The notes below the pieces were generated by a model that worked only from the letters and a program-made list of their open reading frames with translations, was not told the DNA's origin and searched no databases. Below, in pieces: positions 15,835 through 24,674 of a DNA stretch of 64,000 nucleotides (positions are counted from its first letter, which is position 1; each line of letters begins with the position of its first letter). The stretch is taken from positions 124,001-188,000 of the forward strand of contig NC_012669.1 in NCBI RefSeq assembly GCF_000023105.1. The letters run 5' to 3'. The position numbers and the translations under genes are program-made. This DNA comes from Beutenbergia cavernae DSM 12333 (lineage in GTDB: Bacteria > Actinomycetota > Actinomycetes > Actinomycetales > Beutenbergiaceae).

Positions 15835-18150
15835 GTGACCGCATCGCCGCCGCCCAGCCTCGTCGACGACGTCGACCCCCTCATCGGCACCACGGGCGAG
15901 GACCCGTGCGAGTACGGCGGGATGGTTCCCTCCACGGCGCCTCCCTTCGCCATGACGCGCTGGACGCCGATGACCCGCGAGAACCTCATCTCGGCGTGCC
16001 CGTACCACCACGACGACGAGCGCGTCATCGGGTTCATCGGCAGCCACCAGCCGGCGATCTGGATGGGCGACTGGGGGTCGGTGGTCGTGGCGCCCGGCGT
16101 CGGCGAGGTGCGTCCCGACGCGCGGGACCGCGGCCTCGTCCACGACCGCGCCACCGAGGTGGCGCACCCGGCGAGCTACGCCGTCGACCTCCTCGTGCCC
16201 GGCGACATCGGCCGCATCCGCACTCGCCTGACGGGCACGTCGCGCGTCGGGGTCCTGGAGCTGGTGTTCGACGGCGCCGACGGCGTCCCGCTCGCCGACG
16301 CGCACGTCGTCGTGCAGGCGACACGTGCCGGCTTCACCGGCGAGGTGGCGATCGACCCCGAGCGTCGGGAGATCTCGGGATACAACCCCGAGCGGCAGGA
16401 CGCGCACCTCGGCCCCCCGCAGGCGGCGTCGTTCGCCGGGTACTTCGTGGCGAGGTTCGACGTCGAGACGGCCGACGACGTCGCCGTCGACGCGTTCGCC
16501 GGCGTCCCGGCCGTGGCCGGCACCGCATCGCTCGCGGCCGCCGTCGCCGCGGCTGCGGCGCCCGACCCGACGGCGTCCGACGTGCCGGCGTTCGCGTCGT
16601 GGGGCACCGCCGTCGGGGCTGAGCTGCACGAGGGCGAGACGCACCGGCGCGACGAGCACCTCGCCGCCTGGGTGCGGTTCCCGGCCGGCACGCGTCGCGT
16701 CGTCGTGCGCACCGGGGTCTCGCTGATCTCGGTGGAGCAGGCGCGGGCGAACCTGGACGCCGAGGTGCCCGACGGCGTCAGCGTGGACGACGTGGTGGAG
16801 CAGCTCCGTACGGCGTGGGCCGAGCGCCTCGACCTCGTGCGCGTGGAAGGAGCCTCGCCCGAGGAGCGGACGAACCTCGCCACGGCGCTGTTCCACGCCC
16901 TGCAGTACCCGGCCCGGCTCGACGAGGGGGACAGCGGAGCGGCCGGCGCGCGCCGCTACTACAACGGCTACCGCGACGCCGTACAAGCGACGGATCGCCC
17001 GGTGTACACGGCGTTCTCCCTGTGGGACACGTTCCGCGCGCAGAACGCGCTGCTCACCCTGCTCGCGCCCGCCGAGCTGCCCGACATGATGGCGTCGCTG
17101 CTGGCGAGCTACAGCTCGTCGGGCTGGCTGCCGATCTGGGAGAACCTCGTCGAGACGAACATCATGGTCGGCACCCACGCGGACTCGATCCTCGCCGAGG
17201 CGGTGCTCAAGGGCGTCGACGTCGACGTGCCGCTCGCGTTCGAGGCGGCGTACAAGAACGCGTCGGTCCCGCCGGACGGCGACACCGAACGCTGGTGGGG
17301 CGACCGCGAGCTCGACCCGACGCCGTCGGCCCGGGCGGGCCTCACCCGATACCTCGAGAACGGGTGGGTCGCCGCGGACGAGACGGCCGAGGCCGGCTCA
17401 CGCACGCTGGACTACGCGTTCGACGACCACGCCGTCGCCGTGCTCGCCGACGCCGCCGGACGCCCCGAGATCGCTGCCGAGCTGCGCGAACGGGCCCAGT
17501 GGTACCGGAACGTGTGGAACGCGGAGCGCGGCTTCATGCAGTCCCGCAACCGGGACGGGTCGTGGGCCGAGGGCGGCTGGACCGAGGGCACGCAGTGGCC
17601 CTACACGTTCCAGGTACTGCACGACGCACGAGGGCTGCGCGACCTCATGGGTGTCGACCTGTTCCGCGCCCGCCTCGACGGGCACTTCGCCGCCGGGTGG
17701 AACCGGCACGACAACGAGCCCAGCCACCACATCCCGTACCTGTTCAGCTACGCCGGCCAGCCGTGGAAGACGGCGGAGCACACGCGCCGCATCGCGCGCG
17801 AGAGCTACCTCGCGACGCCGGACGGGCTCTGCGGCAACGACGACCTCGGGCAGATGTCCGCCTGGTACGTGTTCACCGCGCTCGGGTTCTACCCCGTCAA
17901 CCCGGCGTCGACGGAGTACGTGGTCGGCGCCCCGCTGTTCGACCGACTCGAGGTCGACCTGCCGGGCGCGGCGCGACCCCTCGTCGTCGTCGCCCCCGGC
18001 GCGCCGACGCTGCCGTACGTGGCGGCCCTGCGCGTCGACGGCCGCGAGGTGACGACGCCGTTCCTGCAGCATGCGTGGATCGCCGACGGCGCGGTGGTCG
18101 AGTTCACGATGAGCGCCGAGCCCACCGACTGGGGCACCGAGCTCACCTGA
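15835..18150 (+). CDS. GH92-family alpha-mannosidase
   Basis: A 771-residue, calcium-dependent exo-alpha-mannosidase of family GH92. The N-terminal beta-sandwich opens with DDVDPLIGTTGEDP, the usual GH92 entry. The catalytic (alpha/alpha)6 domain contains YTAFSLWDTFRAQNALLTLL. The probable general acid is Glu584 in WTEGTQWPY, and the substrate/metal motif GNDDLGQMSAWYVFTALGFY lies near residues 665-685. No signal peptide is seen, so it likely trims imported mannosides in the cytoplasm. GTG 15835 is supported by the leaderless -10 box. The linkage specificity (alpha-1,2, 1,3, 1,4, 1,6 or mannose-1-phosphate-6-mannose) cannot be read. Its 3' end overlaps the convergent TetR gene by 8 bp. Confidence 0.92.
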   Translation: MTASPPPSLVDDVDPLIGTTGEDPCEYGGMVPSTAPPFAMTRWTPMTRENLISACPYHHDDERVIGFIGSHQPAIWMGDWGSVVVAPGVGEVRPDARDRGLVHDRATEVAHPASYAVDLLVPGDIGRIRTRLTGTSRVGVLELVFDGADGVPLADAHVVVQATRAGFTGEVAIDPERREISGYNPERQDAHLGPPQAASFAGYFVARFDVETADDVAVDAFAGVPAVAGTASLAAAVAAAAAPDPTASDVPAFASWGTAVGAELHEGETHRRDEHLAAWVRFPAGTRRVVVRTGVSLISVEQARANLDAEVPDGVSVDDVVEQLRTAWAERLDLVRVEGASPEERTNLATALFHALQYPARLDEGDSGAAGARRYYNGYRDAVQATDRPVYTAFSLWDTFRAQNALLTLLAPAELPDMMASLLASYSSSGWLPIWENLVETNIMVGTHADSILAEAVLKGVDVDVPLAFEAAYKNASVPPDGDTERWWGDRELDPTPSARAGLTRYLENGWVAADETAEAGSRTLDYAFDDHAVAVLADAAGRPEIAAELRERAQWYRNVWNAERGFMQSRNRDGSWAEGGWTEGTQWPYTFQVLHDARGLRDLMGVDLFRARLDGHFAAGWNRHDNEPSHHIPYLFSYAGQPWKTAEHTRRIARESYLATPDGLCGNDDLGQMSAWYVFTALGFYPVNPASTEYVVGAPLFDRLEVDLPGAARPLVVVAPGAPTLPYVAALRVDGREVTTPFLQHAWIADGAVVEFTMSAEPTDWGTELT

Positions 18151-18688
18151 GCAGGCGCTCCGCGGCGTCGCGAGCCTCGCGGGCCGGCTGCGGGCTGTCG
18201 GCGATGGCTGCTGTGACCATCGCACCGTTGGCGAGGATGAGCAGCTGTCCGGCGAGCGTCGTGGGTCGGCCCGCCTCGGCGACGAGAACCGCGATGAGAT
18301 CGGCAACGGCGCGCTTGTGGGTGCGGACGACGTCCACGACGCCAGGCGACGAGCCGCGGAGCTCGGCGAACGAGTTGATGAACGCGCAGCCTCGGAACTC
18401 GGGTGTGCTGAACCAGTCGTAGAGGTAGTCGAACACGGCCAGGATCTGCTCGGTCGGCGTGGTCCGCGCGGACGTGTAGGCAGCCAGGTCCTGCCGGATC
18501 GCCGTGTCGCGCACCCGCAGCACCGCCTCGACGAGGTGCTCCTTGGACGGGAAGAGCTGGTAGGTGCGCTTCAGCGAGACGCCTGAGACCTCTCGGATGG
18601 CGTCCATGCTCACCGCGTTGATGCCCCGGTCGTAGAAGAGTGCGTCGGCTGCATCGAGCAGCTTCTGCTCGGCGGTCGTGGAGTCCAT
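18143..18688 (-). CDS. TetR/AcrR-family repressor
   Basis: A 181-residue repressor with an N-terminal helix-turn-helix (about residues 8-52; AIREVSGVSLKRTYQLFPSKEHL) and a C-terminal ligand domain containing GCAFINSFAEL, typical of the TetR C-terminal group close to AcrR/NemR-like regulators. It is divergent from the alpha/beta hydrolase gene. Two near-perfect palindromes lie in the 90-bp gap, so it most likely represses both itself and the hydrolase. The ligand may be the hydrolase substrate. Confidence 0.92.
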   Translation of the reverse strand: MDSTTAEQKLLDAADALFYDRGINAVSMDAIREVSGVSLKRTYQLFPSKEHLVEAVLRVRDTAIRQDLAAYTSARTTPTEQILAVFDYLYDWFSTPEFRGCAFINSFAELRGSSPGVVDVVRTHKRAVADLIAVLVAEAGRPTTLAGQLLILANGAMVTAAIADSPQPAREARDAAERLLR

Positions 18689-18706
18689 GGCACCTCACCT
18701 TGCGCG

Positions 18707-18722
18707 GAGAACGATCGTTCTC
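18707..18722. promoter_or_regulatory. TetR operator 1
   Basis: A perfect 16-bp palindrome, GAGAACGATCGTTCTC, 18 bp upstream of the TetR start codon. It shares the GAGAACGA/CGTTCTC half-sites with operator 2, centred 35 bp away. Confidence 0.75.
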
Positions 18723-18740
18723 TACCGTACCAAAGGTCCG

Positions 18741-18758
18741 GGAGAACGAGCGTTCTCC
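18741..18758. promoter_or_regulatory. TetR operator 2
   Basis: GGAGAACGAGCGTTCTCC, an 18-bp palindrome with one central mismatch pair, 20 bp before the hydrolase ATG. It is the second copy of the operator found at 18707-18722. Confidence 0.75.
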
Positions 18759-18778
18759 AACCTGACCCAGGAGTCGCC

Positions 18779-19648
18779 ATGCCGCATCTCGCCACCCGCC
18801 ACCACACCGTCGCCGTCGGCGGACAGGAGGTCTTCTACCGCGAGGCGGGAGACCCGAGCCGGCCCACGCTGCTCCTGCTGCACGGCTTCCCCACGAGTTC
18901 CCACATGTTCCGCAACCTGATCCCGGCACTCGCCGACGAGTTCCATCTCGTCGCGCCCGACCACGTCGGCTTCGGGCAGTCGTCGGCGCCGTCGGTGGAG
19001 CAGTTCGAGTACAGCTTCGAGCGGCTGACCGAGGTCACCGACGCGCTGCTGCGGACGCTCGGCATCGACCGGTTCGCGCTGTACCTGCACGACTACGGAG
19101 CACCGATCGGCCTGCGGATCGCCAGCCGGAACCCCGAGCGGGTCATCGGGCTGATCGCCCAGAGCGGGAACGCCTACATGGAGGGCTTCACACCGTTCTG
19201 GGACGTCCTGTTCGCCCACGCCAAGGACCGGTCGGCACACGAGCCCGGCGTGCGGCGCCTGCTGGAGCCGGACTCGACGCGCTGGCAGTACACCCACGGC
19301 GTGCCTGCCGACCTGCTCGATCGGATCGCCCCGGACACCTGGCTGCTCGACCAGGCCGGCCTGGAACGGCCCGGCAACCAGGAGATCCAGCTGCAGCTGT
19401 TCTGGGACTATCAGTTCAACCTGGATCTCTACCCGGGCTTCCAGGCGTACTTCCGCGAGCACCGGCCGCCCACACTGGTCACCTGGGGCCGGCACGACGA
19501 GATCTTTGGCCCGGCCGGGGCCGAGGCGTTCGGGCGGGACCTGCCCGACGCGGAGACCCACCTGCTGGACACGGGTCACTTCGCGCTCGAGACCCACGGC
19601 GATGAGATCGCCGGCCTGGTGCGCGACTTCCTACGCCGGGCCGCTTGA
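18779..19648 (+). CDS. Alpha/beta hydrolase, haloalkane-dehalogenase-like
   Basis: A 289-residue alpha/beta hydrolase. The oxyanion motif HGFPTSSHMFR is at about 35-45, the nucleophile elbow has Asp105 in LHDYGAPIG, the acid is the Asp in WGRHDEIFGP, and the catalytic His is in LLDTGHFALETH. Asp as nucleophile places it with haloalkane dehalogenases and epoxide or fluoroacetate hydrolases, not esterases. An RBS-like CAGGAG lies 7 nt before the ATG. Control by the divergent TetR gene suggests induction by a xenobiotic or reactive metabolite. Dehalogenase versus epoxide hydrolase activity is not decided. Confidence 0.88.
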   Translation: MPHLATRHHTVAVGGQEVFYREAGDPSRPTLLLLHGFPTSSHMFRNLIPALADEFHLVAPDHVGFGQSSAPSVEQFEYSFERLTEVTDALLRTLGIDRFALYLHDYGAPIGLRIASRNPERVIGLIAQSGNAYMEGFTPFWDVLFAHAKDRSAHEPGVRRLLEPDSTRWQYTHGVPADLLDRIAPDTWLLDQAGLERPGNQEIQLQLFWDYQFNLDLYPGFQAYFREHRPPTLVTWGRHDEIFGPAGAEAFGRDLPDAETHLLDTGHFALETHGDEIAGLVRDFLRRAA

Positions 19649-19683
19649 CGGACCTCCAGGCGCCGGGCCACGGAATCCGGGGC

Positions 19684-21045
19684 CTACTCGGCGATCGCCT
19701 CGTTGCCCGCGGCCTGGGCCTGGGCGAGCGCGTCCGGCACGGGGATCCGGCCGAGGAACATCTCCTCGAAGATCGGCGAGATCGCGTTGGCACCGGCGTT
19801 CACGTTCGGCCCCACGGGCGCCGCGATCGTGTCGCCGTCGAGGGCGTTCTGCAGCGCGGAGATGTCGACGTCCTGCTCCGCCCAGTACTCGAGGTAGGCA
19901 TCGCGCGCGCCGACGGCGCCCGGGAACGCTGCGCCCGTCTCGGCCAGGGGGAGCTGACCCTCGACGGACCCGAGCCAGCGCAGCACCTCAGCCGTCTCCT
20001 CCGGGTGCTCGGTGGCGGCGTTGCCGAGCGCGGCGACCCCGTGGACGACGCTCACGCGTCCCTCCGGGCCCTCGAGCATCGGGGCGATGCCCCACTCGAA
20101 CTCCTCGCCGATGTCGGCCATCGCGGGGAGCGAGTACTGCCCCGACTGGAAGAACGCCATCCGGCCCTGGACGAACAGGTCACGGGCGAGGTCACCGTTG
20201 GCGTTCGTGTCGGCCGCGGGCGGTGAGACGTGGTGGGTGTTGATGAGGTCGACGAGGTACTGGAACGACTCGACGCCCTCGGGGGAGTCGAACGCGAACT
20301 CGTCGCCGTCCTGGTACTGCGCGCCGTTCGACCCCAGGAAGTCGATGTAGATGGCCTGCAGGTCGTTCTGGGCGTTGAAGCCCCAGACGTCGACGTCGTC
20401 CGGGTTGAAGTCAGGGCTGGTCGCGGCGTTGCCGGCGTTGTCGGTCGTGACCGCCTGCGCGGCGGGAAGGAAGGTGTCGCCCTCGCCGGACGGGTCCCAG
20501 CGCAGCGTGGTCGGGTCGATGCCGGCGGCGTCGGTGACGGTCTTGTTGTAGAAGAGCGCGATCGAGTCCTGCAGCTGCGGCACGCCCCAGAGCGTCTCGT
20601 CGCGGGTGTAGAGGTCGGCGACGGCCTGGCTCCACTCGTCGTGGTCGTCCCCAACGCTCTGAGTAATGTCGAGCAGGTTCCCGGCGTCGGCGTAGCGGCC
20701 GAAGTTCGACGTGTTCGTCCACCAGATGTCGGCCATCTCGCCGGAGGAGATGTCGAGCGGCAGCGCCTCCCAGTAGTTCGCCCACGGGACCGTCTCGACC
20801 TCGACGCGGATGTCGGGGTTCTGCTCCTCGAACTCGTCGAACGACGTGCGGTAGGCAGCGGCGGCCGCCTCGTCCCACAGCCGGAACGTCACCGTCGTCT
20901 GCTCGCCGTCGCCGTCGTCGTCTCCGCCGCCGCCGTCGTCGCTGCCCGGGGAACAGGCCGCGAGCGTCACCGCGAGCGCCGCCGCGAGCGTCAGCGCGCC
21001 CGCGCGAGCCGCCGTTCGACCCCGAGTCCCGAACCTGGTTCCCAT
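19684..21045 (-). CDS. Orphan sugar-binding lipoprotein (CUT1 type)
   Basis: A 453-residue extracellular solute-binding protein (family 1) for an oligosaccharide. The signal peptide ends in a lipobox, VTLAAC (Cys near residue 28), followed by a strongly acidic Gly/Asp linker. The mature protein starts TTVTFRLWDEAAAAAYRTSF, and the WANYWEALPLDISSGEMADI region is typical of lobe one. ATG 21043-21045 is preceded by the ribosome site GAGGGAG. No permease genes adjoin it; the nearest unpaired permeases are at 27784-29584 on the same strand, beyond the siderophore operon. Its partner is therefore inferred. Confidence 0.9.
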   Translation of the reverse strand: MGTRFGTRGRTAARAGALTLAAALAVTLAACSPGSDDGGGGDDDGDGEQTTVTFRLWDEAAAAAYRTSFDEFEEQNPDIRVEVETVPWANYWEALPLDISSGEMADIWWTNTSNFGRYADAGNLLDITQSVGDDHDEWSQAVADLYTRDETLWGVPQLQDSIALFYNKTVTDAAGIDPTTLRWDPSGEGDTFLPAAQAVTTDNAGNAATSPDFNPDDVDVWGFNAQNDLQAIYIDFLGSNGAQYQDGDEFAFDSPEGVESFQYLVDLINTHHVSPPAADTNANGDLARDLFVQGRMAFFQSGQYSLPAMADIGEEFEWGIAPMLEGPEGRVSVVHGVAALGNAATEHPEETAEVLRWLGSVEGQLPLAETGAAFPGAVGARDAYLEYWAEQDVDISALQNALDGDTIAAPVGPNVNAGANAISPIFEEMFLGRIPVPDALAQAQAAGNEAIAE

Positions 21046-21229
21046 CACCACTCCCTCGTTCCGCGACAGGGCGTCCGCTGCCCTCCTCGGCACCCTAGCC
21101 CGGCGGGGTCCGGCCGGTCCCGGTGCCTGGGGAATGCGTCCGAACCGTGACACGCATCGGGGTCCCCCGTACGCGACCGGCATTGCCTCCCGGCGTGCGT
21201 GCGGGCGGCGTCGGCGGGACGCTGAACCC

Positions 21230-21595
21230 ATGGACGACGACGCTGTCCGCCCCGGGATCGACACGGCCGTCCCGCCGAGCGGGCCGGGGTGCGTGGAGTG
21301 CGAGGCGGCCGACCCGCCGGCGTGGTGGGTCCACCTGCGCCGGTGCGCCGAGTGCGGGCACGTGGGCTGCTGCGACAGCTCGCCGAACCAGCACGCGACG
21401 GCGCACTTCCGCGGCACCGGGCACCGCTACATGCACAGCTACGAGCCGGGTGAGGACTGGTACTGGGACTTCGTCGAGCGCACGACGTTCGAGGGTCCCG
21501 AGCTCGCGCCGCCGACCTCGCACCCCGCCGATCAGGCGACACCCGGCCCCGCCGACCGGGTCCCGGCGAACTGGGCGGACCTCATCCACCGGTGA
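21230..21595 (+). CDS. UBP-type zinc-finger domain protein
   Basis: A 121-residue protein built around a UBP-type zinc finger. The Cys/His ligands are seen in CVECEAADPPAWWVHLRRC, CAECGHVGCCDSS, NQHATAHFRGTGH and the final H of the YMHSYEPGEDWYWDF region. The bacterial family is common in actinobacteria and its role is not established. Ubiquitin recognition is not expected in bacteria lacking Pup-like free C-terminal Gly-Gly substrates. ATG 21230 has a GACGCT box 6 nt upstream, so the mRNA is probably leaderless. Its 3' end overlaps the convergent esterase gene by 14 bp. Confidence 0.88.
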   Translation: MDDDAVRPGIDTAVPPSGPGCVECEAADPPAWWVHLRRCAECGHVGCCDSSPNQHATAHFRGTGHRYMHSYEPGEDWYWDFVERTTFEGPELAPPTSHPADQATPGPADRVPANWADLIHR

Positions 21596-22796
21596 CGTCG
21601 GTGAGGGCGCGCAGCAGGTGGTGCTTCCACCAGGCGTAGTCGTGCCCGCCGGTGACGACGTCGAGGCTGACGCGCGCGCCGGCGTCCCGGCAGGCGTCGC
21701 TGAAGTGCCGCGCCTGCTCGAGCATCGTTCCCTCGTGCGTCCCCACCTGGACCACGAACCGCGCCGAAGGACGCCCGAACGTCCCCGCCCGGAGCGCGCG
21801 CACGAGGTCGCCGGGCACCGGGTTGTCGCGCCGCGGCTCGGACCCGTCCGCGTACCAGAACGATCCCGACTGGACGACGGCGGTGCGCGCGAGGTCCGGA
21901 CGCGCCAGCGCCACGGCGGCCGCCGCGAGCCCGCCGAAGCTCTGGCCGGCGACGACGACGCGCGCGGCGTCGATCGGCTGACCGGTCTCGGCCGCTCGGC
22001 GTGCGAGCGCCGCCGCGACGATCGTCGCGGCGCGGTCGGGTCGGGGCAGGTCCGCGGCGCGGCGCTCCTGGCCGTGGGAGTCGAGCAGGAGGACCTCGAC
22101 GTCGAGACCTGCCCGTGCGACGGCGTCGAGCAGCCCGAGAGCCGACCACTGCTCGCCGTCGAACAGGACGAGCAGCCGGCGCCCGCTCGAGCGGCCGGGC
22201 GGCGCCCACCGGCGCACCGTGCGGAGGCGTCCGTCGACGTCGGGCACGTCCCAGCGGTCCGGCGTGGCCACCGGGTCGGGTGTGGGTGACCACGCGGGAT
22301 GCTGGTACGCGCCGGGCAGCACGAGCACGCTGGAGCCGTCCCCCGGTGCAGGGGGCTGCCGCCGCGGGTTGCCCGGATCCACGCGTCCGGCCCGGTGCAT
22401 CGCCAACCACCCGTCGCGCGTCGCGCCGGCGTCGCGCGGGATGCTCGGCGCCTCGACGAACCGGTAGCCCCAGGTCCCGTCCGCGGGCAGCCACCAGGAC
22501 CGGTGCCACAGGTCCGTCCCCGGGAGCCGCTCGAGGAGCGCCGGTGTGACGTCGGAGCGGTGGGCGTCGGTCACGCCGTTGACGTGCACCATGACCTCGA
22601 CGGAGGAGCGGTCAGTGCTCTGCTGGCGCCACACGAACGTGACCTCGCACCACGCCCGCCCGTCCCGCTCGACGGTCCGCCCGACCACGGGCGTCTCGCC
22701 CCCGGAGTCCCAGAATTCGCGTACGGCGCGGACTCGATCCGGGGCGGCCGCGAGCGCGTCGAGCCACGCCGGCCGGGCGGAGACGGGGGCGCTCAC
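21582..22796 (-). CDS. Enterochelin-esterase-like siderophore esterase
   Basis: A 404-residue, probably cytoplasmic esterase of the Fes/IroE type. The N-terminal domain (about residues 1-170; FVWRQQSTDRSSVEVMVHVN, WGYRFV) matches the enterochelin esterase N-domain. The C-terminal alpha/beta hydrolase part has LLVLFDGEQW, the nucleophile elbow GQSFGG, and a His in VTGGHDYAWWKHHL. It would hydrolyse a ferric catecholate siderophore after uptake and release iron. GTG 22794-22796 overlaps the upstream ATPase stop (GTGA). It is the last gene of the iron-controlled operon. Because the lactone cleaved by this family occurs in tri-catecholates, an enterobactin- or bacillibactin-like xenosiderophore is likely. 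Confidence 0.9.
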   Translation of the reverse strand: MSAPVSARPAWLDALAAAPDRVRAVREFWDSGGETPVVGRTVERDGRAWCEVTFVWRQQSTDRSSVEVMVHVNGVTDAHRSDVTPALLERLPGTDLWHRSWWLPADGTWGYRFVEAPSIPRDAGATRDGWLAMHRAGRVDPGNPRRQPPAPGDGSSVLVLPGAYQHPAWSPTPDPVATPDRWDVPDVDGRLRTVRRWAPPGRSSGRRLLVLFDGEQWSALGLLDAVARAGLDVEVLLLDSHGQERRAADLPRPDRAATIVAAALARRAAETGQPIDAARVVVAGQSFGGLAAAAVALARPDLARTAVVQSGSFWYADGSEPRRDNPVPGDLVRALRAGTFGRPSARFVVQVGTHEGTMLEQARHFSDACRDAGARVSLDVVTGGHDYAWWKHHLLRALTDVTGG

Positions 22797-23620
22797 GAGC
22801 CCGCCCGTGCGCGCCGGCGGTCGCGCGGCACCACGAGCGGCCGGCCGGTCTCCGGGTCCGGCAGCACCAGGGCGTCGAGGTCGAACACGGCCCGCACGAG
22901 CTCCGGTGTGAAGACGTCCTCGGCGGCACCCTGGGCGACGACGGCGCCGTCGCGCATCGCCACGACGTGGGTCGCGTACCGGGCCGCCATGTTGAGGTCG
23001 TGCAGCACGGCGACGAGCGTGCGGCCGCCCTCGTGCAGGTGCGCGCACAGGTCGAGGACGTCGATCTGGTGGGCGACGTCGAGGAACGTCGTCGGCTCGT
23101 CGAGCAGGAGGATCGGCGTCTCCTGCGCGAGCGTCATGGCGATCCACACGCGCTGGCGCTGCCCGCCGGACAGCTCGTCGACGAGGCGGTCCGCGGCGTC
23201 CCGCATCCCCACCCGCGTGAGCGCGGCGTCGACGGCCTCCTCGTCAGCAGGGGACCACTGCCGCAGCAGCCGCTGGTGCGGGTAGCGGCCCCGCGCCACG
23301 AGGTCGGCCACCGTGATCGCGTCCGGCGTCACGGGCGCCTGGGGCAGCAGGCCGACGCGGCGAGCGATCTCCTTCGTCGGATAGGAGTGGATGGCGCGGC
23401 CGTCCAGGACGATCTCGCCCGAGCGCGGCGCCAGCATGCGCCCGAGCGCGCGCAGCAACGTGGACTTCCCGCACGCGTTCGGGCCGACGATCACCGTGAA
23501 GCCGCCGTCGGGCACGGCGAGAGTGAGGTCCTCGACGACCGTGCGCGCGGCGTACGCGAGCCGCACGTGCTCGGCGCGGAGCCGCCCGTCCGTGCCGGGC
23601 GGCGTGATGGTGCTGGTCAC
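22793..23620 (-). CDS. Ferric-siderophore ABC importer ATPase
   Basis: A 275-residue ATPase of the FecE/FepC/FhuC group. Walker A GPNACGKST is near residue 46, the signature LSGGQRQRVWIAM and Walker B ILLLDEPTTFLDVAHQ follow, and the H-loop is VLHDLNMAARYA. It starts at GTG 23618-23620 behind a good AAGGAG ribosome site, lies 13 bp after the permease gene and overlaps the esterase gene. It energises the two FecCD permeases upstream. Confidence 0.95.
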   Translation of the reverse strand: MTSTITPPGTDGRLRAEHVRLAYAARTVVEDLTLAVPDGGFTVIVGPNACGKSTLLRALGRMLAPRSGEIVLDGRAIHSYPTKEIARRVGLLPQAPVTPDAITVADLVARGRYPHQRLLRQWSPADEEAVDAALTRVGMRDAADRLVDELSGGQRQRVWIAMTLAQETPILLLDEPTTFLDVAHQIDVLDLCAHLHEGGRTLVAVLHDLNMAARYATHVVAMRDGAVVAQGAAEDVFTPELVRAVFDLDALVLPDPETGRPLVVPRDRRRARAGS

Positions 23621-23633
23621 GACGTACTCCTTC

Positions 23634-24674
23634 TCATGCGCGGCGCGCGAGCAGCCAGACGAGGTACAGCCCGCCGAGCAACGAGGTGACGAGCCCGACC
23701 GGGGTGCGCAGCCCGACGTCGAGCGCCTGGCTGAGCAGGTCGGCGAGGACGAGGAGCGTCGCGCCCATGAAGAAGCTGGGCAGGACGACGACGCCGCCGC
23801 GGCGGGTGAGACGGCGCACGATCTGCGGCGCGGCGAGCGCGACGAACGCGATCGGGCCGGTGGCCGCCGTCGCCACGCCGGTGAGCGCGACGGCGAGCAG
23901 CAGCGCGGTGAACCGCTGGCGCTCCACCCCGATCCCGAGCGCACCGGCGGCGTCGTCGCCCATCTCGATGAGGGTGAGGCGTCGCGCGGCGAGCATGAGC
24001 ATGGGGACGAGGACGACGACGGCGGCGGTCACGCTGAGCGCGTGCGGCCAGCCGCGGCCCGTGAGAGAGCCCGCGGTCCACTGCTGGACGGTCGTGGCGT
24101 CGTCGATCGACGCGCGGACCAGGAGGAACGACGTCACGGCGCCGAGGATCGCGCCGACGCCGATGCCCACGAGCACGAGGCGCAGCCCGCCGGCCACGCC
24201 GTCCTTGCGGGCGAGCAGGTACACGACGAGCGCCGTGGCGACGCCGCCGGCCACGGCCGCGATCGCCGTCGGGAGCACACCGCCGTCGAACAGCACGATC
24301 TGCACGACGGCGCCCGTCGCGGCACCGGTGGTGAAGCCGATGACGTCGGGCGAGCCCAGCGCGTTCCGGGAGAGGCTCTGGAACACGGCGCCGGCGACGC
24401 CGAGGCTTCCCCCGACCATGAACGCCGTGAGCAGCCGGGGCAGGCGGCGCCCGCGGACGGACCGCACGGCGGCCTCCTCGCCGGTGCCGCCGAGCGCCTG
24501 GAGCACCTCGGCGGGGCTCAGGGCGAGCGTGCCGTGCAGCATCGTGAGCACGCCGGCCGCGAGCGCGACGACGCCGAGCGCGGCGCCGACCACGAGCAGC
24601 CGCGGCGTGACGCGCACCGAGAACGCGCCGGCCCGCAGCACGCGGTCGTGCGTCAGGGCGGGGAGCGTGCTCAC
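23634..24674 (-). CDS. FecCD-family siderophore permease (second subunit)
   Basis: A 346-residue inner-membrane permease of the FecCD/BtuC fold with about ten transmembrane helices. Family segments visible are LPRLLTAFMVGGSLGVAGAV, FQSLSRNALGSPDVIGFTTG and the ATPase-docking GPIAFVALAAPQIVRRLTRR. It forms a heterodimer with the 24671-25735 product, whose stop codon overlaps its GTG start by 4 bases. Confidence 0.94.
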   Translation of the reverse strand: MSTLPALTHDRVLRAGAFSVRVTPRLLVVGAALGVVALAAGVLTMLHGTLALSPAEVLQALGGTGEEAAVRSVRGRRLPRLLTAFMVGGSLGVAGAVFQSLSRNALGSPDVIGFTTGAATGAVVQIVLFDGGVLPTAIAAVAGGVATALVVYLLARKDGVAGGLRLVLVGIGVGAILGAVTSFLLVRASIDDATTVQQWTAGSLTGRGWPHALSVTAAVVVLVPMLMLAARRLTLIEMGDDAAGALGIGVERQRFTALLLAVALTGVATAATGPIAFVALAAPQIVRRLTRRGGVVVLPSFFMGATLLVLADLLSQALDVGLRTPVGLVTSLLGGLYLVWLLARRA

